Source: Polydactylus sextarius (Eukaryota; Chordata; Actinopteri; Polynemidae). From it: 64,000 bases of DNA. The notes beneath the pieces are model-generated. The model saw only the letters and a list, made by a program, of their open reading frames with translations, did no database searches and had not been told where the DNA came from. The stretch covers positions 4,767,001 through 4,831,000 of the forward strand of contig CM028919.1 of the NCBI GenBank assembly GCA_016801845.1, in the 5' to 3' direction. A program made the position numbers and the translations under genes. Of this stretch, positions 1 through 9,853 are shown piece by piece (position 1 is the first letter of the stretch; every line of letters begins with the position of its first letter).

Positions 1-339
1 TGTCATCATGTTAAAGGCTAATAGTGTTGAACTCATCAGCTTGGTGGCAAAAGGTTGGATTCCATCTATTTTCAATTTGTGCATAAAAAAACTTGGAACA
101 CCAAAAGTTCCTGTGAATGCAAAAGTTGCCATGGAGATTTAAGGGTTTGATTGGTAAGTATGCACCACCCAGGCAAGGAACTTATAAATATATAAAAGAA
201 AATATACAAGCACTGTATGAATGCAAATTAAAAATGACTGAGCAGAATATAAAACTCTTCATATAGACCCCACACACATCCACATACATACCCACATGCA
301 TACACATTACATCCTTTATATATTCCATGGGAGTTCTGA
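1..339. other. No gene; AT-rich non-coding DNA
   Basis: Only short frames with many stops. The stretch around 180-310 is A-rich with CA/CAT-rich words and may be the 5' part of the repeat that follows, but it is too simple in composition to assign. Confidence 0.5.
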
Positions 340-610
340 TTTTAGTACAGGATATTGCACAGTGGCAGCTATTACATAGAATAAGTATTGCACAGTATAA
401 ATATTGTCTATGAGAGTTCTGTGCGGTCATGGCCTTGGGGTAGAACCTGTTCATTAATCTTGCTTTGATGGACTTGTGGTGATTTCTTGAGGGTTGGAGG
501 ACACAAGGTGATGGGCATAGGATAATATGGGTAATATGGTGCTAGGATCCATCTTAGAAAAGTACATTTCTGCAGGACGCTCTCTACCACAGTCTTCACA
601 AAATTACATC
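340..610 (+). repeat. Interspersed teleost repeat, class unassigned (copy 1)
   Basis: The block has two ATTGCACAGT words (about 353 and 388), then a segment in the order GAGAGTTCTGTGCGGTCAT, CCTTGGGGTAGAA, CTGTTCATTAATCTTG, and ends near GCAGGACGCTCTCTACCAC. I remember this order from a repeat scattered through many fish genomes, in which the TTGCACAGT words precede a 'GCGGT..GGCCTTGGGG' module. It shows no coding capacity, and I do not know which transposon class supplies it. A related module lies at 38868-39085. The borders are approximate and the left one may extend to about 185. Confidence 0.45.
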
Positions 611-1489
611 CATATTATCAGCATCCTCTCATAGTAACCATGTGGTAGCCATGCAAGGAAAACTGAAAAGTGTTAGATATTGTTTATACGGTACAACATG
701 TCAAACTGAATATTTAATTAACGGATATTTTAACAAACCTGTAAATGTGAAAAAAAAGAGATCTCAGCTTCGGTCTTCAAGTTTCTTAAAATAATGTTGT
801 TTGAACCAATATTTACTTCAGCATTCACCTTATTCTTCTGTGGTGAAGTGGTTTAGTTTTCTCAGTCTCTACTGCCATGTTTACTCTAATCATTATTCCA
901 AATACTGAGGAGAAATCATTTCAATGGCTCTGCCACTACTTTATTTGATTAGTGCATTCGTACTAATCAAATTGATTCGTACATCTTTTTTTTTTTTGTA
1001 TGCCAGTTGAATTGTTTTCATATTGAGTGAAGTCAGCAGAATTTGCTCAGTCTCAGAAACTGATTTATGAATCCGAGGAAGCAGTTTTGTGTCGCACTGC
1101 TCTGTCTTTCATTATCATTCCTCTCATCGACCATCAATTGTGAGTCTGGTAATGGACAATCATATCTTGTTGTGTTATTGAAGGGCTGAATCACCAGACT
1201 GCAGTCGTTTCTACATGACTGACAAATAAAGAGAGAGCGATAACATGATAAGAATCCCATTCATGGCGTGGGGGTGAACGTTTCAGACGACGCATCCATC
1301 TTAAAGCAGCTGGTTATTTGGACAGTGACCACTCTGCACCTCAAATCAGAACAATTGTCTCTTTTCTATGATGTCAGACCACACTGACCTCAGCCAATGT
1401 TATTGAATACATGCTATTATTACACCCACATATAACACCCACATTTTAACAAAACCCAACATTAGCACTTGAAGTACATGCATTTAAAG
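611..1489. other. No feature except a short poly-T
   Basis: No reading frame above 75 codons and no recognisable repeat. A 12-base T run sits at 986-997. Confidence 0.5.
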
Positions 1490-1679
1490 GAGAATAATTT
1501 TCTTTCTATCTTTCTTTCATGGATGGACAATGGAACAAGCCTCCTGGACACAAGGCCAGAGGCCCAGAAAGGTCAGGGCAGTCACTGATCTTGAAAAAAT
1601 ATTGAATGACTGCAATAGGCCAAACAAAAAATACAAAGAGTCACAAAGATATCAAAAAGGGATATAGAATAATGTTATC

Positions 1680-1860
1680 AGGACCTGAATATCAGGACTC
1701 AAAAGCACGACTCAGGGTCAGACAATTCCAAAAATTTAAGTCTGTTTAATCAGAGACAGGGGGTCAGTACACAAAAAGGCAGTCAGAACCAGCCAAAGGT
1801 ACAAAAACGACAGGCAGGCTGGGTCAGTAACATGAAGTCAAGAACAAAACTAGGCTTTGA
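1680..1860 (-). mobile_element. Retroelement 3' end module, minus strand
   Basis: Read on the minus strand this segment is rich in CTGCCTGTCG-type words. It then has CCCCCTGTCTCTGATTAA, an AAATTTTTGGAATTGTCTGA stretch, and ends near a TCCTGA word. I recall this as the terminal, polyadenylation-side region of a retroelement common in teleosts. No reverse transcriptase is attached. The segment just upstream (1490-1680) may belong to the same insertion, but I cannot prove it. A similar CTGCCTGT-rich block with AATAAACC lies on the plus strand near 11.9-12.3 kb. Confidence 0.35.
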
Positions 1861-2149
1861 CAAACCCACAAAAAACTTTAAGTGCCGTAACTATTTGCCT
1901 ATTGTGGCACAACATGTGTTACAAATACAATATATATACAAGTGGTTACAAACTATAGTACATGTGCAAATAAGAGGGGATGGTGGTTTCTCAGTTTTAT
2001 TGAATGTGGAACCCATGTAAAACACATTAAAAACAGTTGGAACAGGTACTTGTAGAGCTGGTAAAGAGGCGTAATAATGAACTATTGTGTGATTTGAAAT
2101 ACGTGATGTCAATATATGATTGTATCTTGATTTAATCAGCTTCTAAGAA
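1861..2149. other. No feature recognised
   Basis: Ordinary AT-rich sequence between the two transposon remnants. Confidence 0.4.
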
Positions 2150-2962
2150 AGGCCTTTAAGAGCAAAACTTATCCAAGTATCAACAGTTTGCTAAAAGTAA
2201 TGTTTGCTGAGGAAAGATTAGAAGGGATTAGAATAGAGTTCCATCTAAGATACACATCATCACCGAAAGATTCAAAGAACTGTCATCATCTATCAATGAC
2301 ATAGCCAAATGGCATCAAAATTACTTTGGAAAAACTTCTGTGAGTTGTATCAATCTGCACTAGTTTAAACTTGTAACATCCCATCCCAAATGGAACCATA
2401 ACACAGTGATGGATCTGTGAGATGAGTCAATGTTTCTGGTGTTTTCTGTTTATTTGAAATGGACCAAAGTTGTTAAGGACCATCCAGACTGTTACCAGCA
2501 ACAAGTGCTCCTGGGTCCATCATAGGTTGTTTGAATGATAACTTGCTCTTCTGAGAAAACTCTGTTAATGTTGAATGTTATTTAAAGAGTTAGTAGCAAC
2601 ATATCTTATTGTCAGAACAACGTCTTTCAGAAATACCAATGCAAATTTCAAAACTGAAAACCTCATGCTGACTCATTACAAATGGCGTAGAAGATGAGAG
2701 TGTGGGTGCTAGACTGGCCAGTCTCCAGTCTTCACACTGTTCCACTTAATTAAACCTGAAAACTGAATTACTTGGTGTCATCAGTCCCTAAACTTTGTTT
2801 TTCAATGCTGTCAAATGAAAGAGCAAAATTACACAGTGGTGAATGCTTCATTGTCACATTTACTTGATGTTGCAAGAATCAAAATTGAAATTAGTGTTTA
2901 TTTAGAAAAAAAAAAAAAAAAAAAAACAAAACTACACCCATGAGGTGAACATCAAACAATAT
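2150..2962 (+). mobile_element. Degenerate Tc1/mariner transposon with transposase pseudogene
   Basis: Scattered islands match, in the right order, a Tc1/mariner-superfamily element that is abundant in fish. A stretch near 2296-2330 (AATGACATAGCCAAATGGC) is followed by a GATGAGTCAA word at 2421-2430, which would read Asp-Glu-Ser in the catalytic core. CCATCCAGACTGTTACCAGC lies near 2481, TAGACTGGCCAGTCTCCAG (Leu-Asp-Trp-Pro) near 2710, and a 3' UTR-like end (ACACAGTGGTGAATGCTT) at 2831-2848. A 21-base A run follows at about 2906. Frameshifts, stops and internal deletions break the transposase throughout. The usual 3' terminus is missing and Penelope-type sequence begins directly after it. Borders are approximate and neither terminal inverted repeat was found. 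Confidence 0.7.
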
Positions 2963-3345
2963 GCAGAAATTCTCATTCATCCAGTTCATTGTCTGTGACA
3001 TAGACAAAGACTGGTTCATCCGAAAGACTTAAACTTTGCCAAGAAGAGCAACTTGGTTCATGCATTCAGTGTGAGGCAGTCAGTGTGACTGCAATAACCT
3101 CTACATTGGAGAAACCAAACAAATCCTGGACAAAATCCTTGTCCTGGACTCAGGTGTCTACCTACATCTGAAGCTTCATAACGACGGTCACAATTAAAAC
3201 TTGATCTCTGGTGTCCACCTGCAGAGGATATATTCCAGGAATACACCACTCTACATCAGAACTTTCATCCAGAAACATCTTGGATGAAAGTGAAACATCG
3301 TAAAAGAAACTACAAAGGTCCAGTTGCCATAGATTCTATTATCAT
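2963..3345 (+). mobile_element. Penelope-like element fragment (GIY-YIG end)
   Basis: Positions 3093-3173 read in one frame as 27 codons containing NLYIGETKQ and, after a short deletion, DSGVYLHLK. This is the GIY-YIG endonuclease signature of Penelope-like retroelements, where 'YIGETKQ' is followed by 'GQDSAVYLHL'. Further on, CTTGGATGAAAGTGAAAC and AAGGTCCAGTTGCC (about 3280-3332) match the element's 3' terminal region. The leading part (2970-2995, TTCTCATTCATCCAGTTCAT) also resembles its terminal repeat. No intact reverse transcriptase domain is present. Several frameshifts and a deletion of about a dozen codons inside the endonuclease make it a pseudogene. It follows the Tc1/mariner relic without a gap. 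Confidence 0.7.
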
Positions 3346-4397
3346 CTAATAATCATGATCAAATAATATGCTGCAGTGTTTTTCAGTGAAAAATAAAAAA
3401 CTAAATAAACTGTGACAATTCAAAGGGAACTTTTGAATGTGTGTGATGGCCAACCACAGCCACTGCGCTTAAAATCAAATCAAAACAGCCCAACAACGCT
3501 GCTAACTAATGCTGGTTCATAATCATAAGAAGGAATAAGATAATAAAATTGAATGCCATAATTAAAGATAATAAAATAAATAATGATAAAACGGCTTTGG
3601 AGGAAAATTAAAACATGAATAGACTTTTTGTGAATAAAGCTAAATGCAAATGAGAAGAGTAAAGTAAAATACACCATTGCAAACTACAGCAAAGCAAAAT
3701 GAGACAGGAAGAGCAAATTAACAAAATGTACTAAAAGTTAGTTTCACTACCGAACAGTGAATCAATTAACAGACTAAACAGAGCAGAAAGGCTAGAACAG
3801 AGTGTTTATTATTTCTGCCAGCAGTAGTTTTTAGTAATGAAATGTCCTTCGTTTCGTTTGATTTAATCAATGTTTCAATCTCATTCCTCAAGACAAACAC
3901 AAACACATACTCACACGCACAGTTACATGGGCAGTTAAGTAACAAAGACAGCCATAAAAACAGGCAGATTATCGTACACACGCAAGTGTTTTGTGTAGAG
4001 TGGGAGGCATACCTAGCAGAGTGTAATCAAGACTGAAATACAACAGGGAATACTTCGTATGTGTATGGGGGTGTATTATCTCATTTATTATGTCTAACGT
4101 TAGTTTCCTTTTTTTGTCTGTTGTATGTGTTTAATGTGTCTCTCTCCTGTCCAAGCATTACATAGAATTTAAAATGAAATACCGCATAAGCACGAATCTG
4201 GAAAGCTGTTAATGCACCAAAAAAATTCAGTGCATACACGAGATTGCAGATATGTGTTTTGTGTAACATAAAACTGAGTGCAACAATCACAAACACTCCA
4301 CTGTACCATCTCTCTATCCTAAATTTAATTTGCACTTGTTAACTTGTTGCAAATCATGCAACAACATTAGAATGGTCAGTCACATCATATCTACCTG
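3346..4397. other. No gene recognised
   Basis: AT-rich non-coding DNA. Frames reach 84 codons (minus strand, 4081-4335) but match nothing known and have no exon-like features. Confidence 0.45.
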
Positions 4398-4610
4398 TCA
4401 TATGGCTATCTCATGCCATACAGCGTAGCTTAGGAACGACTGGCATAGTCCTGACCAGTCTACCAGTTCCCTCTGCACTGGTCCTGTTGCCAAGAAACTA
4501 AGTATGGTAAACTCTTGTAAGGGAAGAGGCTTTTGACTCCTGTCCATGATCATCGACAATGCTGGACCCAGTTCCAGTTTTTCACTGTTGGTACATCTGA
4601 CCACCTACAA
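4398..4610 (-). mobile_element. PIF/Harbinger transposase N-terminal fragment
   Basis: A 68-codon minus-strand frame contains LPLQEFTILSFLATGPVQRE followed by LVDWSGLCQSFLS. This matches the N-terminal helix-turn-helix region of PIF/Harbinger transposases, where 'LRFFATGSFQ' leads into 'DxxGISQSTxSR'. The residues FLATG, the Q that follows, and the Gly..QS pair are kept. The DDE catalytic part is not found downstream: sequence below 4398 does not continue the alignment. This is a scrap of a once longer element. It is separate from the larger Harbinger relic at 36.8-37.5 kb. Confidence 0.5.
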
Positions 4611-5500
4611 GATGGTGTATGCATGTTTTGTGCAAATGTGCATCAGACCCCTGTTGTGTCTGTTTCTGCTGTATATGTTTGTATATCTATGTAACTGAGG
4701 GTACGCCTTCACTAATACATTATAGCTATTTTCCCTTATTGTATATAAAGAGGCTTATATCTTTTCTACTGTGAAACTGTCTTTTTTATCCTCAATCAGA
4801 GGCACCAGGCTCAAAAGGATTATGAAAGCATCAATTGAATCTTGGGATGATCTCAAATCACAATGTTTGTTTTTGTTGTTTTTTTTTTATTTCACCATGA
4901 AACAACCATTTAAACAATACAACATTACATTACACATAACCCTTTCAAGTCCATTGAAATCTAAGTCATAATATAAAGTTACTTTACATTATGAATGTTA
5001 TATTGGATTTTATTGTTTACTGTAGAGCATCCTTTCACTGTAATATGTTAGTCTGTTTGGAAAAATGTCTTTTGAGCACAGAAACAAGAAGCGGATGTGG
5101 TTATGTGAAGTGGTGGCAGAGTGAATGGAAGGGTCCTATGAATTAATTAATCAGGAAATGGAAGAGTCTGCTGTTAACAAACTTCACCTTTTGGAATTTG
5201 AAGTAGAGACAAATGCAGAGAGGGAAATAAACACTCTAATGTTACAGCAGTGGCATTTAAATTTTTTAACCTGAATAATAAACCATAAGTGTTTACAAAG
5301 ATTCAACTCTGTAAACAGTTCTCTACAGCACACAGGAGCCAGCAAATGAGCCGTGTAGGTTCTTGTTAGGCACTCCTGATCCTACCAACTCATAAAACTG
5401 TGTATTTGCCAGTATGAAACATTGTCAGCACAACTAACTATAACTAAATATTTTTTCACAGGCTATTTCAACCATTGACTGAAGGCTGACTGTTTGACTG
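4611..5500. other. No feature recognised
   Basis: AT-rich, with a TG-rich patch (about 4617-4690) and short frames only. Confidence 0.45.
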
Positions 5501-5523
5501 TTTTTTTTTTTTTTTTTTTTTTT
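5501..5523. repeat. Poly-T tract
   Basis: 23 consecutive T. It could be the reverse-strand poly-A tail of a retrocopy, but I recognise no element on its right side. Confidence 0.9.
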
Positions 5524-5560
5524 CAATATGTGATGTGTGGTGCTTGCGGGTAATTGGGGC

Positions 5561-5642
5561 TTATATTATATCATATATTATATCCCATATAATAATATAA
5601 TAATAAATATAATATAACCCATATTATATCATATGGGTTATG
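5561..5642. repeat. AT-only low-complexity block
   Basis: Almost pure A/T with repeated TATATTATATC and ATAATATAATA words and a short imperfect palindrome around CCATATTATATCATATGG. Confidence 0.8.
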
Positions 5643-5654
5643 GCCTTAAACATG

Positions 5655-6195
5655 TTGTCTGAGGTCACAATGACCTGTGACCTTGACCAACAAAATCCCA
5701 TCACTTCATCCTTGAGTCTAAGTGAATGTTTCTGCAAAATCTGTAAGTGGTTCCCTCAAAAGAACAAGAACAAAAACAAGTGTTGTGAGGTGACAGTGAT
5801 CTTTGACCATTGGCCTTCAGCCACAATCCTGATCAGTTCATTCCTGATCCCAAGTTAATGTCATGAAATTCTCTCTGGACAGTACTGATATAAGGTATTC
5901 ACAAAAATATGGGGTCACTATGATCTTGATTTTTGACCAACAAAATGTAATTAATTTATCTTGGAGTGTGAGTTAATATTGTAAATTTAAATATATTTGC
6001 TAAAATGGGACTTGGACTGGGAGTTGAGATATCACACTATCACACTCAAAGTGCCAAAATACATTTTGTGAAGACTACATTGACCAATAAATTTGGCATC
6101 AAAAATCTAACCAGTTTATCATCAAGTGAGCATTTGCTACAAATTGCTCTGGACAGTCCCAAGAAGTTTGCAGAAGTTACCATGGTGATGTAGCC
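5655..6195 (+). repeat. Interspersed repeat made of about four 125-bp units
   Basis: Four diverged units begin with a 'GAGGTCACAATGACC' motif and continue '(T)TGACCAACAAAAT..AAT..TTCATC.TTGAGTCTAAGTGAA'. Unit starts are near 5661, 5787, 5911 and 6071, giving spacings of about 126, 124 and 160 bp. I recognise the unit from fish genomes, where 'GAGGTCACAGTGACCTTGACCTTTGACCACCAAAATC' modules occur tandemly inside one interspersed repeat. The class is unknown to me. A further copy of the same family lies at 29580-29770. It has no coding capacity. Confidence 0.6.
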
Positions 6196-6613
6196 TAGTT
6201 AAAAGAAACCCCCCATAACATGGAAAACTGGGTATACACCCCTCTGGTGTTCTGGTGGAATTTGTTAATGAAAATACATAGAACAGCCTTTTATAAAGGC
6301 AACACAACTGGCAATGAAGAGCAGATACTTTCTAAAGGGATTTATTTTGTCCAATAAAGTGCTTTGGAATTGCTACACTTATCGAGTTATTCCCCAGCTT
6401 TTTACACCCAACACAGAGCCTGTGAGTGAGAGAAACACTCGTCCACATCGTGTTGTTCTGGCTTATTCGCCATAGCTTCACCTTTGCTTTTCTCTGCAGC
6501 AGAGAACGCAATCTCCCGTTCCCTCTCTCTCCTCTCCCCTGGGTTCTGTTAATGACAATTGGGTCAAGCAACTGGCACCAGGAGAACCTACTGTGTAACT
6601 ATCGTGGGATTGT
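6196..6613. other. No feature recognised
   Basis: Non-coding; overlapping frames of 79 and 92 codons on opposite strands have no recognisable content. Confidence 0.4.
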
Positions 6614-6683
6614 CTATGTGTGTGTGTCTGTGTCTGTGTTTCTGTGTGTGGTTGTGTGTGTTTCTGTGTGTGTGTGTGTGTTT
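6614..6683. repeat. Interrupted (TG)n microsatellite
   Basis: TG repeats broken by CTG, TTC and GGT interruptions, so an older and probably less unstable array than its neighbour. Confidence 0.9.
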
Positions 6684-6770
6684 CGTTGGGTGCATGTGTA
6701 CTGACTGACAGACTGATATAATTTGATGCTTCAATAAGCTAGGAAGAAGACTGCTGATAAAAGAGTGTAG

Positions 6771-6783
6771 GTCTGTGTGTGAG

Positions 6784-6850
<67 letters not shown>

Positions 6851-6861
6851 TGTGTTTGTCT
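6771..6861. repeat. (TG)n microsatellite
   Basis: A pure TG run from about 6791 to 6847 with imperfect TG-rich shoulders. Antisense CA-rich sequence follows at 6960-6992. Confidence 0.95.
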
Positions 6862-7044
6862 GTGGGAGAAAGAGACTAGGAAGTGAGCAGGCTCGTTCTC
6901 ATCAGTGATTGTGTGAGTCATGGACACGGTGTAACAGTCAAAGGGTTAGGGCTAATCAATACACACACAAACACATAAGCACATACACACCACAGGCTAT
7001 TTGCAGGCAGCTGTAATCAGTCTGGCTGTGGCAGCTTGTGATGC

Positions 7045-7310
7045 CAGATTGATTCTCTCGCCTCCCTCTTGCTTCTTTTTCAGACTTTGTTCACCCTTTT
7101 TCTTCTTCTCCCTGACTAGCTGACTCGCTCCTAGTCTCTGTCTGTCCATTAATTTTTGTTTCTCTCCCGGTGCCCTTTTCTTATTCTCCCCTAACCTCTG
7201 CCTGTCACTTCCTCTTTCCACTGTGTAGACTCACTTCTTACTTTTTATCATGTCCCATTCCCTCCGGTTTCACTGCTGCTTTTCCTTATCTCACACTCTG
7301 TTACTCTATG
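7045..7310. repeat. Pyrimidine-rich tract
   Basis: About 260 bp strongly enriched in C and T on the plus strand (CTCTCGCCTCCCTCTTGC, TTCTTCTTCTCCCTGAC, CTCCCCTAACC), broken by few purine words. No gene seen. Confidence 0.6.
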
Positions 7311-9659
7311 TCTTGAATTCATTTATTTACCAGAATAGAAATAGTTTCTTTCTGCACAATAAAATAAAACAAATGTTGTTCTGAGTGGTCTATGGGTGGA
7401 TTTTTGAGTTCTTGACATATGACATGTTCTTCAAGCTTCTTCTTTGAAATTAAGGAATTGTTTTTATTACCATTATGGGTATATTCAATCAGGGAATGAG
7501 TTTGGCAGAGATAGATTCATATTTCATTCATATATCTCAGTTTTAAAGCCTTATAACATTTCAATCAAAAACTGAATAATAATAATAACAATAAACATGA
7601 AAAATTTGCAGTGCTTCATTGAATTTTCATTTAGAAGCTGTGTAGAGTCACTGAATGAATAGAATGCTGAGTGATAATTAAAAAACTGTACAAGCTATCA
7701 CAAATCTAAACAATAGCTGAATAACTGAAAGTCTTGTGATCTGTTTAAAGTGAAAATTAAGTCTCTCACTGTATGCTGAAGTAGTTACAATTTAAAGAGG
7801 AGGATTTTTTTTTTTTTTTTTAGCAGATTTGAACAATACCTCCATTAATTTTTACTGAGAACAAATGTTCATGAAAATTCAGTATTTCAGAAGGTGTCAA
7901 ACCTGTAAGGAATTTATTGTGAACACAGTTATGTTTATATTTAGATTCAAGTTTTTGGTTTTGTCTTTGATAAATGTTGATCTGTAAGTTTGCAGTTGCA
8001 AGCTTTCTTAATAGTGTTGACCTTTGGAGCAGAAAGTCAGAGGCTAATGCAGTGTATCAGCTGTGTTCCACCATTCACTTTTACTTCTTCTGCAGGTGTA
8101 TAAGCTGCATGGATATTTATGAAACAGAAGGTTTATTGTACAAAACACCTAACTTGAATTTATTCTGTTAGGAACGGAGCTAATGGTCAGTTAGCAGCCT
8201 TGAATAGAGAACTTTATTTTCATTATTAAAAAGTCCAATTCCTGAATGTGATGGTGTGCAGAAGTGAATGAATGCCAGAAGTCCACAACAGTCTACAGAG
8301 AAAACTGAGTGAAGCTTATAGAGCCATAGCTACAATAATTAGCCTATAGGGAATAGTCACTACAACAACAAGTTTGTAGAACCAAATATTTTGAGATGTG
8401 AAATCCAGCTTTATTCACCCAAACTGTGCCCTTTTATCAGCCCATCAAAATTAACCATTCAATGCATTTTAAAAATGTTTTTCCATGGTTTAAATCCTTT
8501 ATTACAGCTTTATAATGTCTCTTTTTGTGGTACACCATTAGCATAACTAAATGGTTAAGGAGTGGTTGGTGACCTTAACTACAACCAGCAGTGATGTTGC
8601 TGCATATTAACACAGTGTGCAATAAGGTGAAATGTTTGACCACCAATGGGTCACAAGAAACAAGCTCCTCACACCAACCTACATATAATAGTTGTCACTT
8701 TTTAGCTGAAGTCTCTGGTATGTAACATAAGTCAGGTATGCACTTGCCTCCTGGGAACACACTGAGAACAGCATACAGATCCAGCCAATTCTCATTGCGC
8801 AAGTTAGAATATCATTAATTTATTTCTAATCTGTTTATTTCTAATCATGCTTTAGTGTGCAAATAGCGCTTGCTCTACTATGTTCAAATTTCCACTTTTC
8901 TCTGCTTCATCCGGTTGCTATTTGCAGTTGCTGTGACCCAGTTTCTCCACAAGCATCATTAAAACTTTTACTGTATCTTTACTCAAATTGTCACCTCAGT
9001 TGAATTCTGATATACCCCAGTAATTTTATTTTCACCACAGCAAGACACTGACACTCTGGCTGCCTGCTGTGTCTGTACCACTGAAATACCAGCCATCCAT
9101 CACCCACAAGACACCTGTCCTACACATCCCTCATCTCTCACCACTGCAGAGTCACACAAACCAAACGGCCCCATACAAACACAGGCACATGAACACACAC
9201 ATGTAGGTAAACACACAAGGCACTCAGATGGATTTGCATCCTTCATCTTCAGCCCAGTGCACTCACAGGCTAGAAGAAAAAACACACAGTACATATAAAG
9301 TGACATGCACGCACACATGGGAGTGATTCGGTCAGACAGCCGTATCTATCATTCAGCTGAGTACAGTCATAGCAGCAGTCAAGTTCTGCCGGCTGAATTC
9401 CACATTAGCATGGACTGTGAAGTCCTATTCTTTGGCTTTTTGTATGTGTGTAAGACAAGTGTATCTGGACAGCTGTCTCTATAAACACTGCTTGACTTCT
9501 GGTGTCTGTTACACACAAACATGCAGTGTCATGCTGTCTAGTGCCTCGGAGCCAAAATCTGCTCTTCTACTGTGGCTCCAAGTCTTTTTATATACATTAA
9601 AATCACTGCTGTAGAACTATATCAGCATTTTCTTTTGGATTGTAACCAACAGAAGAAAA
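7311..9659. other. No gene recognised
   Basis: AT-rich non-coding DNA. A 17-base T run lies at 7805-7821 and a weakly CA-rich patch at about 9177-9325. No frame exceeds 75 codons. Confidence 0.45.
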
Positions 9660-9853
9660 AACATAAAATGACAAAGTTTTGTTTGGATAGACCAACACAC
9701 CACACCGCAAAATATTTAATCAACTTCAATGTAAGATTAAGAAAGACATTTTTGAGAACCTGGAGGTAACAATTAATCAAATATCAGTGTAGTTGATGAT
9801 TAATTTTCTTTTGATCAGCAAACCTATTAATCAACTTATCAGTGCAGCTCTAA
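9660..9853 (+). mobile_element. 3' half of a teleost MITE-like DNA repeat
   Basis: The segment runs ACAAAGTTTTGTTTGGATAG, ACATTTTTGAGAACCTGGAG, TAGTTGATGATTAATTTTCT and ends TTATCAGTGCAGCTCTA at 9853. I recall this order from a very common fish repeat whose terminus reads 'GATTAATCG..TGCAGCTCTA'. The opposite terminus (TAGAGCTGCA) is not found to the left, so this copy is one-ended. It is non-coding. Confidence 0.55.
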
